Assembly (NCBI GenBank): GCA_024372625.1
Contig: CP099605.1
Span: 2,768,501-2,832,500, forward strand
Direction: 5' to 3'
From: Comamonadaceae bacterium OTU4NAUVB1
GTDB lineage: Bacteria; Pseudomonadota; Gammaproteobacteria; Burkholderiales; Burkholderiaceae_C
Length of the DNA: 64,000 bases
This document shows, one piece after another, positions 54,568 to 64,000 of the stretch. Position 1 is the first letter of the stretch. Each line of letters begins with the position of its first letter. The notes under the pieces are model-generated. The model saw only the letters and a program-made list of their open reading frames with translations. It did not search any database and was not told where the DNA came from. The position numbers and the translations under genes were made by a program.

Positions 54568-55050
54568 ATGGCCGCGGAGTCCCTGCGGCAACTGTCGCTG
54601 TCGCTGCAGTTCGCCCGCTTCGAGGAGGTGGCGACGCACCGCGCCGCGCTGCCGCGCCACCGGGTCGCGCGCTGGATCCGCCACGCGCTGGCGGTCGACG
54701 GCGAGATCACGGTGCGCATCGTCGGCGCCGAGGAGGGCCAGCGCCTGAACCGTGAATTCCGCGGCAAGGACTACCCGACCAACGTGCTGACCTTCGACTA
54801 CGCGCAGGCGCCGGTCGTCATGGCCGACCTCGTGCTGTGCGCCCCCGTGGTCGCGCGCGAGGCCGTCGAGCAGAACAAGCCGCTGGCCGAGCATTACGCG
54901 CACCTGCTGGTCCACGGCGCGTTGCACGCCCAGGGCTGGGACCACGAGACCGGCGAGGCCGACGCCCTGGCCATGGAGGCCTACGAGACCGAGATCCTGG
55001 CCGGCCTCGGCATCCGCGACCCCTACGCGGACCCCGACGCCCCCGCCTGA
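54568..55050 (+). CDS. ybeY: Endoribonuclease YbeY
   Basis: Zinc endoribonuclease that takes part in 16S rRNA 3' maturation and ribosome quality control. The zinc site is [12 protein letters not shown], with His116, His120 and His126. The conserved Arg/Asn region [18 protein letters not shown] precedes it. The 160-residue length is normal. It is the second gene of a ybeZ-ybeY pair, as in E. coli. It converges on dtd. Confidence 0.96.
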   Translation: MAAESLRQLSLSLQFARFEEVATHRAALPRHRVARWIRHALAVDGEITVRIVGAEEGQRLNREFRGKDYPTNVLTFDYAQAPVVMADLVLCAPVVAREAVEQNKPLAEHYAHLLVHGALHAQGWDHETGEADALAMEAYETEILAGLGIRDPYADPDAPA

Positions 55051-55072
55051 AGGCACCGCGCCCGTTTCCGGG

Positions 55073-55513
55073 TCACGGCATCTGCAGCGGGATCGTCACC
55101 GGCCCGTCGTTGACCAGGTGCACCTGCATGTCGGCGGCGAACACCCCCGTCTCGACCACTGGATGGGCGAGACGCGCCCCCGCCACGAACCGGTCGTAGA
55201 GGCGCCGGCCCTCGTCGGGCGCGGCCGCCTGCGTGAAGCTCGGCCGGTTGCCGCCGCGAACGTCGGCCGCCAGGGTGAACTGGCTCACGATCAGCAGGCC
55301 ACCGCCGACGTCCTGCACGCTGCGGTTCATCTTTCCCGCGTCGTCGGAGAAGATGCGCAGCTTCAGGAGCTTGGCCAGCAGACGGTCGCCGACGGCGTCG
55401 GTGTCGTCGCGCTCGGCGCACAGCAGCACCAGCAGGCCGGCGCCGATGCAGCCGACCACGCGGCCCTCGACCTCGACGCGCGCCTCGCGCACGCGCTGCA
55501 GCACGGCCTTCAT
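55073..55513 (-). CDS. dtd: D-aminoacyl-tRNA deacylase
   Basis: Removes D-amino acids mischarged on tRNA; one frequent target is D-Tyr-tRNA, and tyrS lies two genes upstream on the same strand. The active-site motifs are [20 protein letters not shown] and NDGPVTIPL, where the Gly-Pro pair selects D-residues. The start [15 protein letters not shown] is typical. The 146-residue length is normal. The ATG overlaps the stop of the CDF exporter (ATGA). Confidence 0.97.
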   Translation of the reverse strand: MKAVLQRVREARVEVEGRVVGCIGAGLLVLLCAERDDTDAVGDRLLAKLLKLRIFSDDAGKMNRSVQDVGGGLLIVSQFTLAADVRGGNRPSFTQAAAPDEGRRLYDRFVAGARLAHPVVETGVFAADMQVHLVNDGPVTIPLQMP

Positions 55514-56460
55514 GCGGCGCCCTGCCCGTCGGCCAGGAGCACCGCGCGCGCCTCCATGTCCAGCGGCAGCAGCTGGATGGTGACGCGCAGGCCGGGCAAC
55601 GCGTCCATCAGCGCCTGCTCCAGCCGGTCGCGCAAGGCGGCGGCGTGGCGCAGCGACCAGTCGCCCGGCACGTGCATGTGCAGGTCGGCGAAGCGACGCT
55701 GGCCGGCGCTGCGGGTGGCGATGTCGTCGAAGCGCAGGGTCACGCCGCCGGGCTGGGCGGCGAAGCGCGCCAGCACGGCGTCCAGCGTGGCGAGCGACTC
55801 GGCGTCGAGCGCCTGATCCATCAGGCCCTGCGACGAGCGCCACACCAGGTGCACGCCTTCGCGCGCGATGTTGAGCGCCACACCGATGGCCAGCACCGGA
55901 TCGAGCCAGAGCCAGCCCGTGAAGTGCACGCCGACGATGCCCACCACCACGGCGGCCGAGGTCCAGACGTCGGTCACGAGGTGGCGCGCGTCGGCCTCCA
56001 GCGCGATCGAGCGGTGCTCGCGCCCGGCCCGGAACAGCATCCAGGCCAGCGCGCCGTTGAAGCCGGAACTGACGATCGACAGCGCCAGCCCCCAGCCGAG
56101 GTCCTCCAGGGGTTGCGGCGAGAGCAGGCGCAGGACCGCCACCACGCCGATCGCCAGGGACGCGCCCAGGATCAGGATGCCCTCGAAGCCGGAGGAGAAG
56201 TATTCGGCCTTGTGATGTCCGTAGGGATGGTCGTCGTCCGGAGGCCGGGTCGCGATCGTCACCATGCCCAGCGCGAAGGTCGCGCTCGCCAGGTTGACGA
56301 AGGACTCCATCGCATCGGAGATCAGGCCCATGGAATTGGTCACGTACCCGGCCAGTCCCTTGAGCACGATGGTGATCAGCGCCACCGCGATCGACAGCCG
56401 CAGCAGCGTGCGCGGCTGCGGCAGGCGACCACGACGCAGGGACCGGGGAAGGATCGGCAT
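55510..56460 (-). CDS. CDF-family cation efflux transporter (FieF/ZitB type)
   Basis: Proton-coupled exporter of divalent metals, 316 residues, six membrane segments. The metal sites are in [16 protein letters not shown] (segment 2) and [15 protein letters not shown] (segment 5); [17 protein letters not shown] lies at the loop between segments 2 and 3. The C-terminal dimer domain includes [17 protein letters not shown]. It lacks the long His-rich loop of the other CDF gene at 44773-45786. The substrate (Fe, Zn or Mn) cannot be set. It lies between tyrS and dtd, all on the minus strand. Confidence 0.9.
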   Translation of the reverse strand: MPILPRSLRRGRLPQPRTLLRLSIAVALITIVLKGLAGYVTNSMGLISDAMESFVNLASATFALGMVTIATRPPDDDHPYGHHKAEYFSSGFEGILILGASLAIGVVAVLRLLSPQPLEDLGWGLALSIVSSGFNGALAWMLFRAGREHRSIALEADARHLVTDVWTSAAVVVGIVGVHFTGWLWLDPVLAIGVALNIAREGVHLVWRSSQGLMDQALDAESLATLDAVLARFAAQPGGVTLRFDDIATRSAGQRRFADLHMHVPGDWSLRHAAALRDRLEQALMDALPGLRVTIQLLPLDMEARAVLLADGQGAA

Positions 56461-56495
56461 CGGCGGAGCGGGTGGACCGATGGCCGTCCGGCCGG

Positions 56496-57728
56496 TCAGG
56501 CCAGCGTCACGCGCGCGAACTTGCGCTTGCCGACCTGCACGACATAGCGGCCGGGGTCGAGCTTCAGGCCGCGGTCGCTCACCACGGCCGAATCGACGCG
56601 CACGCCGCCGCCGTCGATCAGGCGGTTGCCCTCGGACGTGGACGGCGCCAGGCCGGCCTGCTTGAGCAGTTGCGCGATGCCCAGCGGGGCACCGGAGAGC
56701 GACACCTCGGGCATCTCGTCGGGCACGCCGCCCTTGCTGCGATTGACGAAGTCCTGCTCGGCCGCGTCGGCGGCGGCGGCGCTGTGGAAGCGCGCCGTGA
56801 TCTCGCGCGCGAGAGCGACCTTGGCGTCCTTCGGGTTGCGACCGGCGGCGACCTCGGCGCGAAGCGCGGCGATGTCGGCGAGCGAGCGGAAGCTCAGCAG
56901 CGTGTACCAGCGCCACATCAGGTCGTCGGAGATCGACAGCACCTTGGCGAACATCGCGTTGGGCTCCTCGGTCACGCCGATGTAGTTGCCCTTGCTCTTG
57001 GACATCTTCTCGACGCCGTCCAGGCCCTCGAGCAACGGCATCGTCAGGATGCACTGCGGCTCCTGGCCATGTTCCTGCTGCAGGTGACGGCCCATGAGCA
57101 GGTTGAACTTCTGGTCGGTGCCGCCGAGTTCGAGGTCCGACTTCAGCGCCACCGAGTCGTAGCCTTGCAGTAGCGGGTAGAGGAACTCGTGCACCGAGAT
57201 CGACTGGCCGCCCTTGAACCGCTTGTCGAAGTCGTCCCGCTCCATCATGCGCGCCACGGTGTACTTGGCCGCCAGCTGGATCAGGCCGCGCGCGCCCAGG
57301 GGATCGCACCATTCGGAGTTGTAGCGGATCTCGGTGCGCGCCGGGTCGAGCACCAGGCTCGCCTGGCGGTAGTAGGTCTGGGCGTTGGCCTCGATCTGTT
57401 CGCGTGTGAGCGGCGGCCGGGTGCTGTTGCGTCCCGACGGATCGCCGATCGTGGTGGTGAAGTCGCCGATCAGGAAGATCACGGTGTGGCCGAGGTCCTG
57501 CAGCTGGCGCATCTTGTTGAGCACCACCGTGTGGCCGATGTGGATGTCGGGGGCCGTGGGATCGAGGCCCAGCTTGATGCGCAACGGCACGCCGCTGGTT
57601 TCGCAGCGCTGCAGCTTGCGCACCCATTCGGCCTCGGGCAGCAATTCGTCGGCGCCCCGCAGGGACGTCTCGAGCGCGATTCCTACACGATCGGACACAT
57701 TTTGGTCTGTAACAGGAGTGGCGGTCAT
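56496..57728 (-). CDS. tyrS: Tyrosyl-tRNA synthetase
   Basis: Class I synthetase that charges tRNA-Tyr. The ATP-binding HIGH motif is exact at residues 63-66 ([12 protein letters not shown]) and KMSKS appears in [13 protein letters not shown]. The C-terminal S4 domain (about 345-405) has [15 protein letters not shown]. The 410-residue length fits the TyrS type of betaproteobacteria. It is divergent from the M23 peptidase gene and is likely co-transcribed with the CDF exporter and dtd. Confidence 0.96.
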   Translation of the reverse strand: MTATPVTDQNVSDRVGIALETSLRGADELLPEAEWVRKLQRCETSGVPLRIKLGLDPTAPDIHIGHTVVLNKMRQLQDLGHTVIFLIGDFTTTIGDPSGRNSTRPPLTREQIEANAQTYYRQASLVLDPARTEIRYNSEWCDPLGARGLIQLAAKYTVARMMERDDFDKRFKGGQSISVHEFLYPLLQGYDSVALKSDLELGGTDQKFNLLMGRHLQQEHGQEPQCILTMPLLEGLDGVEKMSKSKGNYIGVTEEPNAMFAKVLSISDDLMWRWYTLLSFRSLADIAALRAEVAAGRNPKDAKVALAREITARFHSAAAADAAEQDFVNRSKGGVPDEMPEVSLSGAPLGIAQLLKQAGLAPSTSEGNRLIDGGGVRVDSAVVSDRGLKLDPGRYVVQVGKRKFARVTLA

Positions 57729-57762
57729 GGGGAGGTTGGGGACGGTTTCCGGGTGCCGAAGC

Positions 57763-57768
57763 TATACT
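57763..57768 (+). promoter_or_regulatory. Predicted -10 box of the M23 peptidase gene
   Basis: TATACT in GAAGCTATACTCACCC, about 118 bases before the TTG start of the M23 peptidase gene. The -35 region is not convincing. Confidence 0.4.
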
Positions 57769-57885
57769 CACCCCGACTTTTTCTCAGGCGCCGGATTCTA
57801 AGCGGCGCTCCCGGCCGCGCTGTCCACCGTCTCGCCCCGCGAGTTTCTGCAGCACGGATCCGCCGACCCAAACGGAATTCAGACG

Positions 57886-59235
57886 TTGATCCATGCCATT
57901 CTTGCTGCGGAGGAGTTGATCGCTTCCCGCATTTCCCGGACCCTGCAAACCTATCCCAGGCAGATCACCGCCGCCATCGGCGCCTTGCTGCTGTGCGCCG
58001 GCGGCGGTGCCTTCGCCGTGGCCTCGCTGGGTGGCGACCCTGCCGATCTGCCCGTGCAGCAGGTGCTCGAAGCCGTCAAGCCGTTCCCCGCCACGTCTCA
58101 GACCGAAGCCCTGGAATCGCACGATTTCACGCTGTTCCGCACCGAGGTCACGCGCCCGAGCGACACGGTCGAGGCCCTGTTCAAACGCCTGGGCATCTCC
58201 GATCCGGCCGCCGCCGCCTTCGTGCGCGGGAACGCACAGGCGCGCGGCGCGCTGCTGAGCCGGTCCGGGCGGACCGTCACGGCCGAAGCCGCGCGCGACA
58301 ACTCCCTGCAACGCCTGATCGCGCGCTGGATCCCGGACGGCTCCGGCGCCTTCAAGCGCCTCGTGGTGACCCAGACGGCCGGGGGGTTCACCGTCCGCAT
58401 CGAGAACGAGCAGCTCGCCGCTGCCAGCAAGCTCGCCAGCGGCGTCGTGCGCACGACGCTGTTCGCCGCCACCGACGACGCCAACATTCCCGATGCCGTC
58501 GCCAGCCAGCTGGCCGATGTGTTCGATGGCGCGGTCGACTTTCGCTCGTTGCGAAAGGGCGACCGCTTCGCCGTGGTCTACGAGACCTTCGAGGCGGATG
58601 GCCAGGCCCTGCGCACCGGTCGCGTGCTTTCCGCCGAGATCGAGAGCGGCAGCAGGACCTACCAGGCGATCTGGTTCCAGGAGCCCGGTCAGAAGGGCGG
58701 TTACTACCAGCCCGATGGCAAGAGCCTGGGCGCCGCCTATCTGGCGTCGCCGGTCGAGTTCTCGCGCATCTCCAGTGGCTTCGCGATGCGCCTGCACCCC
58801 ATCCTCAACAGCTGGCGTCAGCACAAGGGCACCGATTTCGCGGCTCCCACCGGAACGGCCGTTCGCACCGTGGGCGATGGCGTGGTCGCTTTCGCAGGCA
58901 CTCAGAGCGGCTATGGCAATCTGGTCGTCATCAAGCACCGCAACAACCAGGAAACGGCTTACGCCCACCTGAGCCGCATGGACGTGAAGGTCGGCCAGAG
59001 TGTGAACCAGGGCCAGTTCATCGGCGCCGTGGGCTCGACCGGCTGGGCGACCGGTCCACACCTGCATTTCGAGTTCCGCATCAACGGCGAGCAGGCCGAC
59101 CCGGCCACCCTCGCCCAACAGACCGGCGTGGCACCTTTGAGTGCGGCGGCACGACCGGCTTTCGAGCGACTGGCGGTATCGACCCGCATCGAGCTGGCCG
59201 CGGCGTTCTCCGTCGTACAGGCCAGCGCCGACTGA
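57886..59235 (+). CDS. M23-family metallopeptidase (murein endopeptidase/DipM-NlpD type)
   Basis: Envelope peptidase or amidase activator, 449 residues. A single N-terminal membrane segment lies near residues 28-46 (IGALLLCAGGGAFAVASL). A middle domain similar to the MepM N-terminal region is followed by the LytM/M23 fold with HKGTDFAAPTGTAVR (zinc ligands His and Asp) and GPHLHFEFRING (second His pair). Zinc ligands are intact, so it may be active. The TTG at 57886 is the first good in-frame start after a stop at 57799; another TTG at 57916 follows GGAGG too closely. It precedes anmK, another cell-wall recycling gene. Confidence 0.88.
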   Translation: MIHAILAAEELIASRISRTLQTYPRQITAAIGALLLCAGGGAFAVASLGGDPADLPVQQVLEAVKPFPATSQTEALESHDFTLFRTEVTRPSDTVEALFKRLGISDPAAAAFVRGNAQARGALLSRSGRTVTAEAARDNSLQRLIARWIPDGSGAFKRLVVTQTAGGFTVRIENEQLAAASKLASGVVRTTLFAATDDANIPDAVASQLADVFDGAVDFRSLRKGDRFAVVYETFEADGQALRTGRVLSAEIESGSRTYQAIWFQEPGQKGGYYQPDGKSLGAAYLASPVEFSRISSGFAMRLHPILNSWRQHKGTDFAAPTGTAVRTVGDGVVAFAGTQSGYGNLVVIKHRNNQETAYAHLSRMDVKVGQSVNQGQFIGAVGSTGWATGPHLHFEFRINGEQADPATLAQQTGVAPLSAAARPAFERLAVSTRIELAAAFSVVQASAD

Positions 59236-59290
59236 CGTCCCGCCTCCACGCCGATCCGACGACAGCGTTTCATCGGCCGATGCCACACGC

Positions 59291-60451
59291 ATGACGGGAC
59301 GACATCGCTACATCGGACTGATGTCGGGCACCTCGCTCGACGGCATCGATGGCGTGCTGGTGGAATTCGCTGGCGAGGGCGGCGTGCAGGTGCTCGGCCA
59401 TGCAAGCGTGGAGCTGCCCCCAACACTGCGCACCGAACTGCTGGCCCTCAACACCCCTGGCGACGACGAAATCCATCGCGCGGCGCTCTGCGCCAACGCG
59501 CTGGTCCGTTGTTACGCCGACGTGGTCGGGCAGCTGCTCGCCACCAGGGACGGCGACGCGACGAACCCAAGCGATGTGATTGCCATCGGCGCCCACGGCC
59601 AGACGGTGCGACACCGCCCCGGTGAGTTCGACGGCATCGGCTACACCGTTCAACTCAACAATCCCGCCCTGCTCGCCGAACTGACCGGCATCGACGTCGT
59701 CGCCGACTTCCGGACCCGCGATCTCGCAGCGGGTGGCCAAGGGGCGCCACTGGTGCCGGCCTTCCATCGTGCGGTCTTCGGACGTAAAGACGAAACCGTC
59801 GCTGTCCTGAACATCGGTGGCATCGCCAACCTCAGCGTGCTTCCGCCTCAGGGTGCGGTGAACGTTGCGGGCCGTGCCACATCGGCCGGCGTCGTGCTGG
59901 GTTTCGACTGTGGCCCAGGCAACGCCCTCATGGACCATTGGTGCCGACTTCACACCCAACAGCCCTTCGACCGGGCTGGACGCTGGGCTGCGAGCGGCCA
60001 AGTAATGCCGGACCTGCTTGCCGACCTGCTGTCGGATGCGTATTTTTCAAAATCACCTCCCAAGAGCACGGGTCGTGATCTCTTCCATCCGCAATGGATC
60101 TCTGCATCGATCGCCGACCGGACGGTGAACCCAGCCGACGTCCAAGCCACTTTGGCGGAACTCACGGCCGTCTCATGCGCGAACGATGTGCAACTTCACG
60201 CACATGCCGCACGTGAACTGATTGTCTGCGGCGGTGGTGCCTTCAACGACCATTTGATGGCACGTCTGGGGGCACGGCTGCCCAGCATCAACGTGATCTC
60301 ATCAGAAGTGCGTGGTCTTCCTCCGCAACAGGTGGAGGCCACGGCATTTGCCTGGCTGGCCCGCGCCACCATCCAGCGTGAACATGGCAACCTCGCCAGT
60401 GTCACGGGCGCACGAAGCGGACGAGTGCTCGGAGCGATCTACCCGAAGTGA
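59291..60451 (+). CDS. anmK: Anhydro-N-acetylmuramic acid kinase
   Basis: Phosphorylates and opens 1,6-anhydro-MurNAc in peptidoglycan recycling. The ATP-binding loop is GLMSGTSLDGIDG at residues 9-21; IGAHGQTVRHRP, LNIGGIANLSVL and GFDCGPGNALMD are the other family motifs. The 386-residue length is slightly above E. coli (369). The ATG at 59291 gives MTGRHRYIGLMSG; the frame opens upstream inside the M23 gene. Codon choice becomes less GC-rich towards the end, near the rRNA genes. Confidence 0.96.
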   Translation: MTGRHRYIGLMSGTSLDGIDGVLVEFAGEGGVQVLGHASVELPPTLRTELLALNTPGDDEIHRAALCANALVRCYADVVGQLLATRDGDATNPSDVIAIGAHGQTVRHRPGEFDGIGYTVQLNNPALLAELTGIDVVADFRTRDLAAGGQGAPLVPAFHRAVFGRKDETVAVLNIGGIANLSVLPPQGAVNVAGRATSAGVVLGFDCGPGNALMDHWCRLHTQQPFDRAGRWAASGQVMPDLLADLLSDAYFSKSPPKSTGRDLFHPQWISASIADRTVNPADVQATLAELTAVSCANDVQLHAHAARELIVCGGGAFNDHLMARLGARLPSINVISSEVRGLPPQQVEATAFAWLARATIQREHGNLASVTGARSGRVLGAIYPK

Positions 60452-60680
60452 CGAGAACAGATGGAAGGCGCCCGATCAATGGGCGACTGATATCACGCTT
60501 GATTTCGTACGGCGCCTCGCAGCAGAAACCTTGAACCGTGACGGGAGCAGTCATGCTCCAAGGCCAAGGCACATCCGTGGCTCGGTGGTCGTGCGAAAAC
60601 ATCAAATCGCGTGCTAGGCCTGCAAAGGGCAGGGATTGGCTGGAAGATCCAGCGAATCACTGGAATTCTTTTCCCAATGA
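60452..60680 (+). other. Intergenic stretch between anmK and the rrn terminator
   Basis: About 230 bases with lower GC than the rest. I see no gene with a recognisable product, no tRNA and no clear promoter. It is probably the 3' flank of anmK and the region beyond the rrn terminator. Confidence 0.5.
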
Positions 60681-60713
60681 AGAAAGCCCGGATGCTTTCG
60701 CAACCGGGCTTTC
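60681..60713 (-). terminator. Intrinsic terminator of the rRNA operon
   Basis: AGAAAGCCCGG (60681-60691) pairs with CCGGGCTTTCT (60703-60713). On the minus strand it lies 12 bases after the 5S gene. The T-rich TTTCT faces both ways, so it may also stop anmK transcripts. Confidence 0.85.
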
Positions 60714-60725
60714 TAGGCTGTAAGA

Positions 60726-60840
60726 GCCTGACGATGACCTACTTTCACACGGGAACCCGCACTATCATCGGCGCTGACGCGTTTCACTGTCCTGTTCGGG
60801 ATGGGAAGGAGTGGTACCACGTCGCTATGGTCATCAGGCA
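60726..60840 (-). rRNA. rrf: 5S ribosomal RNA
   Basis: About 115 bases on the minus strand, from TGCCTGATGACCATAGCG to GGTCATCGTCAGGCT. The two ends pair to form helix I (TGCCTGA with TCAGGC). The interior has CCCATCCCGAACAGG and AGTGAAACG, as in proteobacterial 5S RNA. The 126-base gap to 23S is the internal spacer. Confidence 0.95.
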
Positions 60841-60956
60841 TAAAGGGTTGTCCGGCTGATCACACGATCAGTCGAACGAATTCATAGAGTTTGGAATCAG
60901 CTTTTGGCGAATTGTTTTGAATGCGTCAACTTGGCATAACACCCTGATCTGATCGA

Positions 60957-60966
60957 TCAAAGTTAT

Positions 60967-60975
<9 letters not shown>
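60957..60975 (-). repeat. 3' arm of the 23S processing stem
   Basis: TCAAAGTTATAGGGTCAAG on the plus strand is the exact inverse of the sequence at 63833-63851. The two arms bracket the 23S gene and would form the RNase III processing helix in the precursor. Confidence 0.85.
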
Positions 60976-63832
<2,857 letters not shown>

Positions 63833-63839
<7 letters not shown>

Positions 63840-63851
63840 CTATAACTTTGA
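63833..63851 (-). repeat. 5' arm of the 23S processing stem
   Basis: CTTGACCCTATAACTTTGA on the plus strand, exact inverse of 60957-60975. It overlaps the 23S 5' end by seven bases. Confidence 0.85.
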
Positions 63852-64000
63852 CGTCTCGACGGATCGCTCCAACGAAACACAAAATCATCACAAGGAATAT
63901 GTCAGGTCTTTCACCTGACGCGTTATGCCGTTTCATTCAATTCGATTTGACTCGAAATTGAAGTTCATTTGACGCAATCAAAAATTCTATGTTGCTGATG
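63852..64000 (-). other. 16S-23S internal transcribed spacer, 3' part
   Basis: Spacer upstream of 23S on the minus strand, A/T-richer than the chromosome around it. It holds a perfect hairpin at 63901-63919 (GTCAGGT, loop of five, ACCTGAC) that may be boxB-like. No tRNA is present in this part; tRNA-Ile/Ala and 16S would lie beyond position 64000. Confidence 0.75.

Noticed and set aside
60452..60725. Small coding frames between anmK and 5S
   Set aside because: No motif, weak starts and overlap with the terminator; the region is more easily explained as flanking sequence.

Overview
The window is high-GC DNA from a betaproteobacterium, most likely Burkholderiales, family Comamonadaceae. The evidence is protein-level: the 78-residue Fis, a hemA-prfA-prmC-grxD run, rplU-rpmA-obgE-proB divergent from ispB, a divergent ThiD next to hemL and a rubredoxin, and a beta-type elongator tRNA-Met. 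I cannot fix the genus. It looks like ordinary chromosome: no prophage, IS element, integrase or CRISPR array was seen.

Layout. 1-4404: a glycerol-3-phosphate/glycerophosphodiester uptake operon, ugpB (cut by the left edge)-ugpA-ugpE-ugpC-ugpQ, then a DUF3772/MscS channel (4444-7005). 7030-12635: small membrane protein (-), hemA, prfA, prmC, grxD and a CNNM/CorC protein. 12642-16405: proS and a coupled lytic transglycosylase (-), rppH and a CNP1-like protein (+). 16439-20652: rplU-rpmA-obgE-proB (-) facing away from ispB and tRNA-Pro (+). 20706-28038: rubredoxin followed by a pilG-pilH-pilI-pilJ-chpA twitching-type chemosensory operon (-). 28136-30495: thiD-like and hemL (+). 30580-33715: dusB-fis-purH plus a 43-residue membrane protein (-). 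33890-36682: YqaA-like, rbsK, a decayed rbsD, then ychF (-). 36776-42478: MOSC protein (-), then UbiH-like oxygenase, dsbC, M61 peptidase and enoyl-CoA hydratase (+). 42483-44729: an ECF sigma factor with its membrane partner (-) and tRNA-Met (+). 44773-46860: DmeF-like metal exporter and ruvB (-). 47037-52949: a six-gene lipid-enzyme operon. 53014-60451: ruvA, ybeZ, ybeY, dtd, a second CDF exporter, tyrS, an M23 peptidase and anmK. 60681-64000: the 3' part of an rRNA operon on the minus strand (23S, 5S, terminator).

The region most likely to hold a poorly described system is 47037-52949. It encodes, in one tightly overlapping operon, a CDP-alcohol phosphatidyltransferase, an alpha/beta hydrolase fused to a SAM methyltransferase, a PAP2 membrane phosphatase fused to a Cys-based dual-specificity phosphatase, a small membrane protein, a PlsC-type acyltransferase and a CdsA-type cytidylyltransferase. 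The domain set matches the uncharacterised E. coli ynbABCD genes plus two more. Together they could acylate, activate, transfer a headgroup, dephosphorylate and methylate or trim a lipid, independently of the housekeeping phospholipid genes. The product is unknown.

Other points of interest are an rbsD gene reduced to its two ends, a PilJ receptor with no periplasmic sensor domain, in-frame hexanucleotide repeats in chpA and in the DmeF-like exporter, several genes whose predicted -10 box lies almost on the start codon, and a very long Pro/Ala-rich partner of the ECF sigma factor. Starts were moved from the longest open frame wherever a signal peptide, ribosome-binding site, overlap or family length argued for it. 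Such choices are stated entry by entry.
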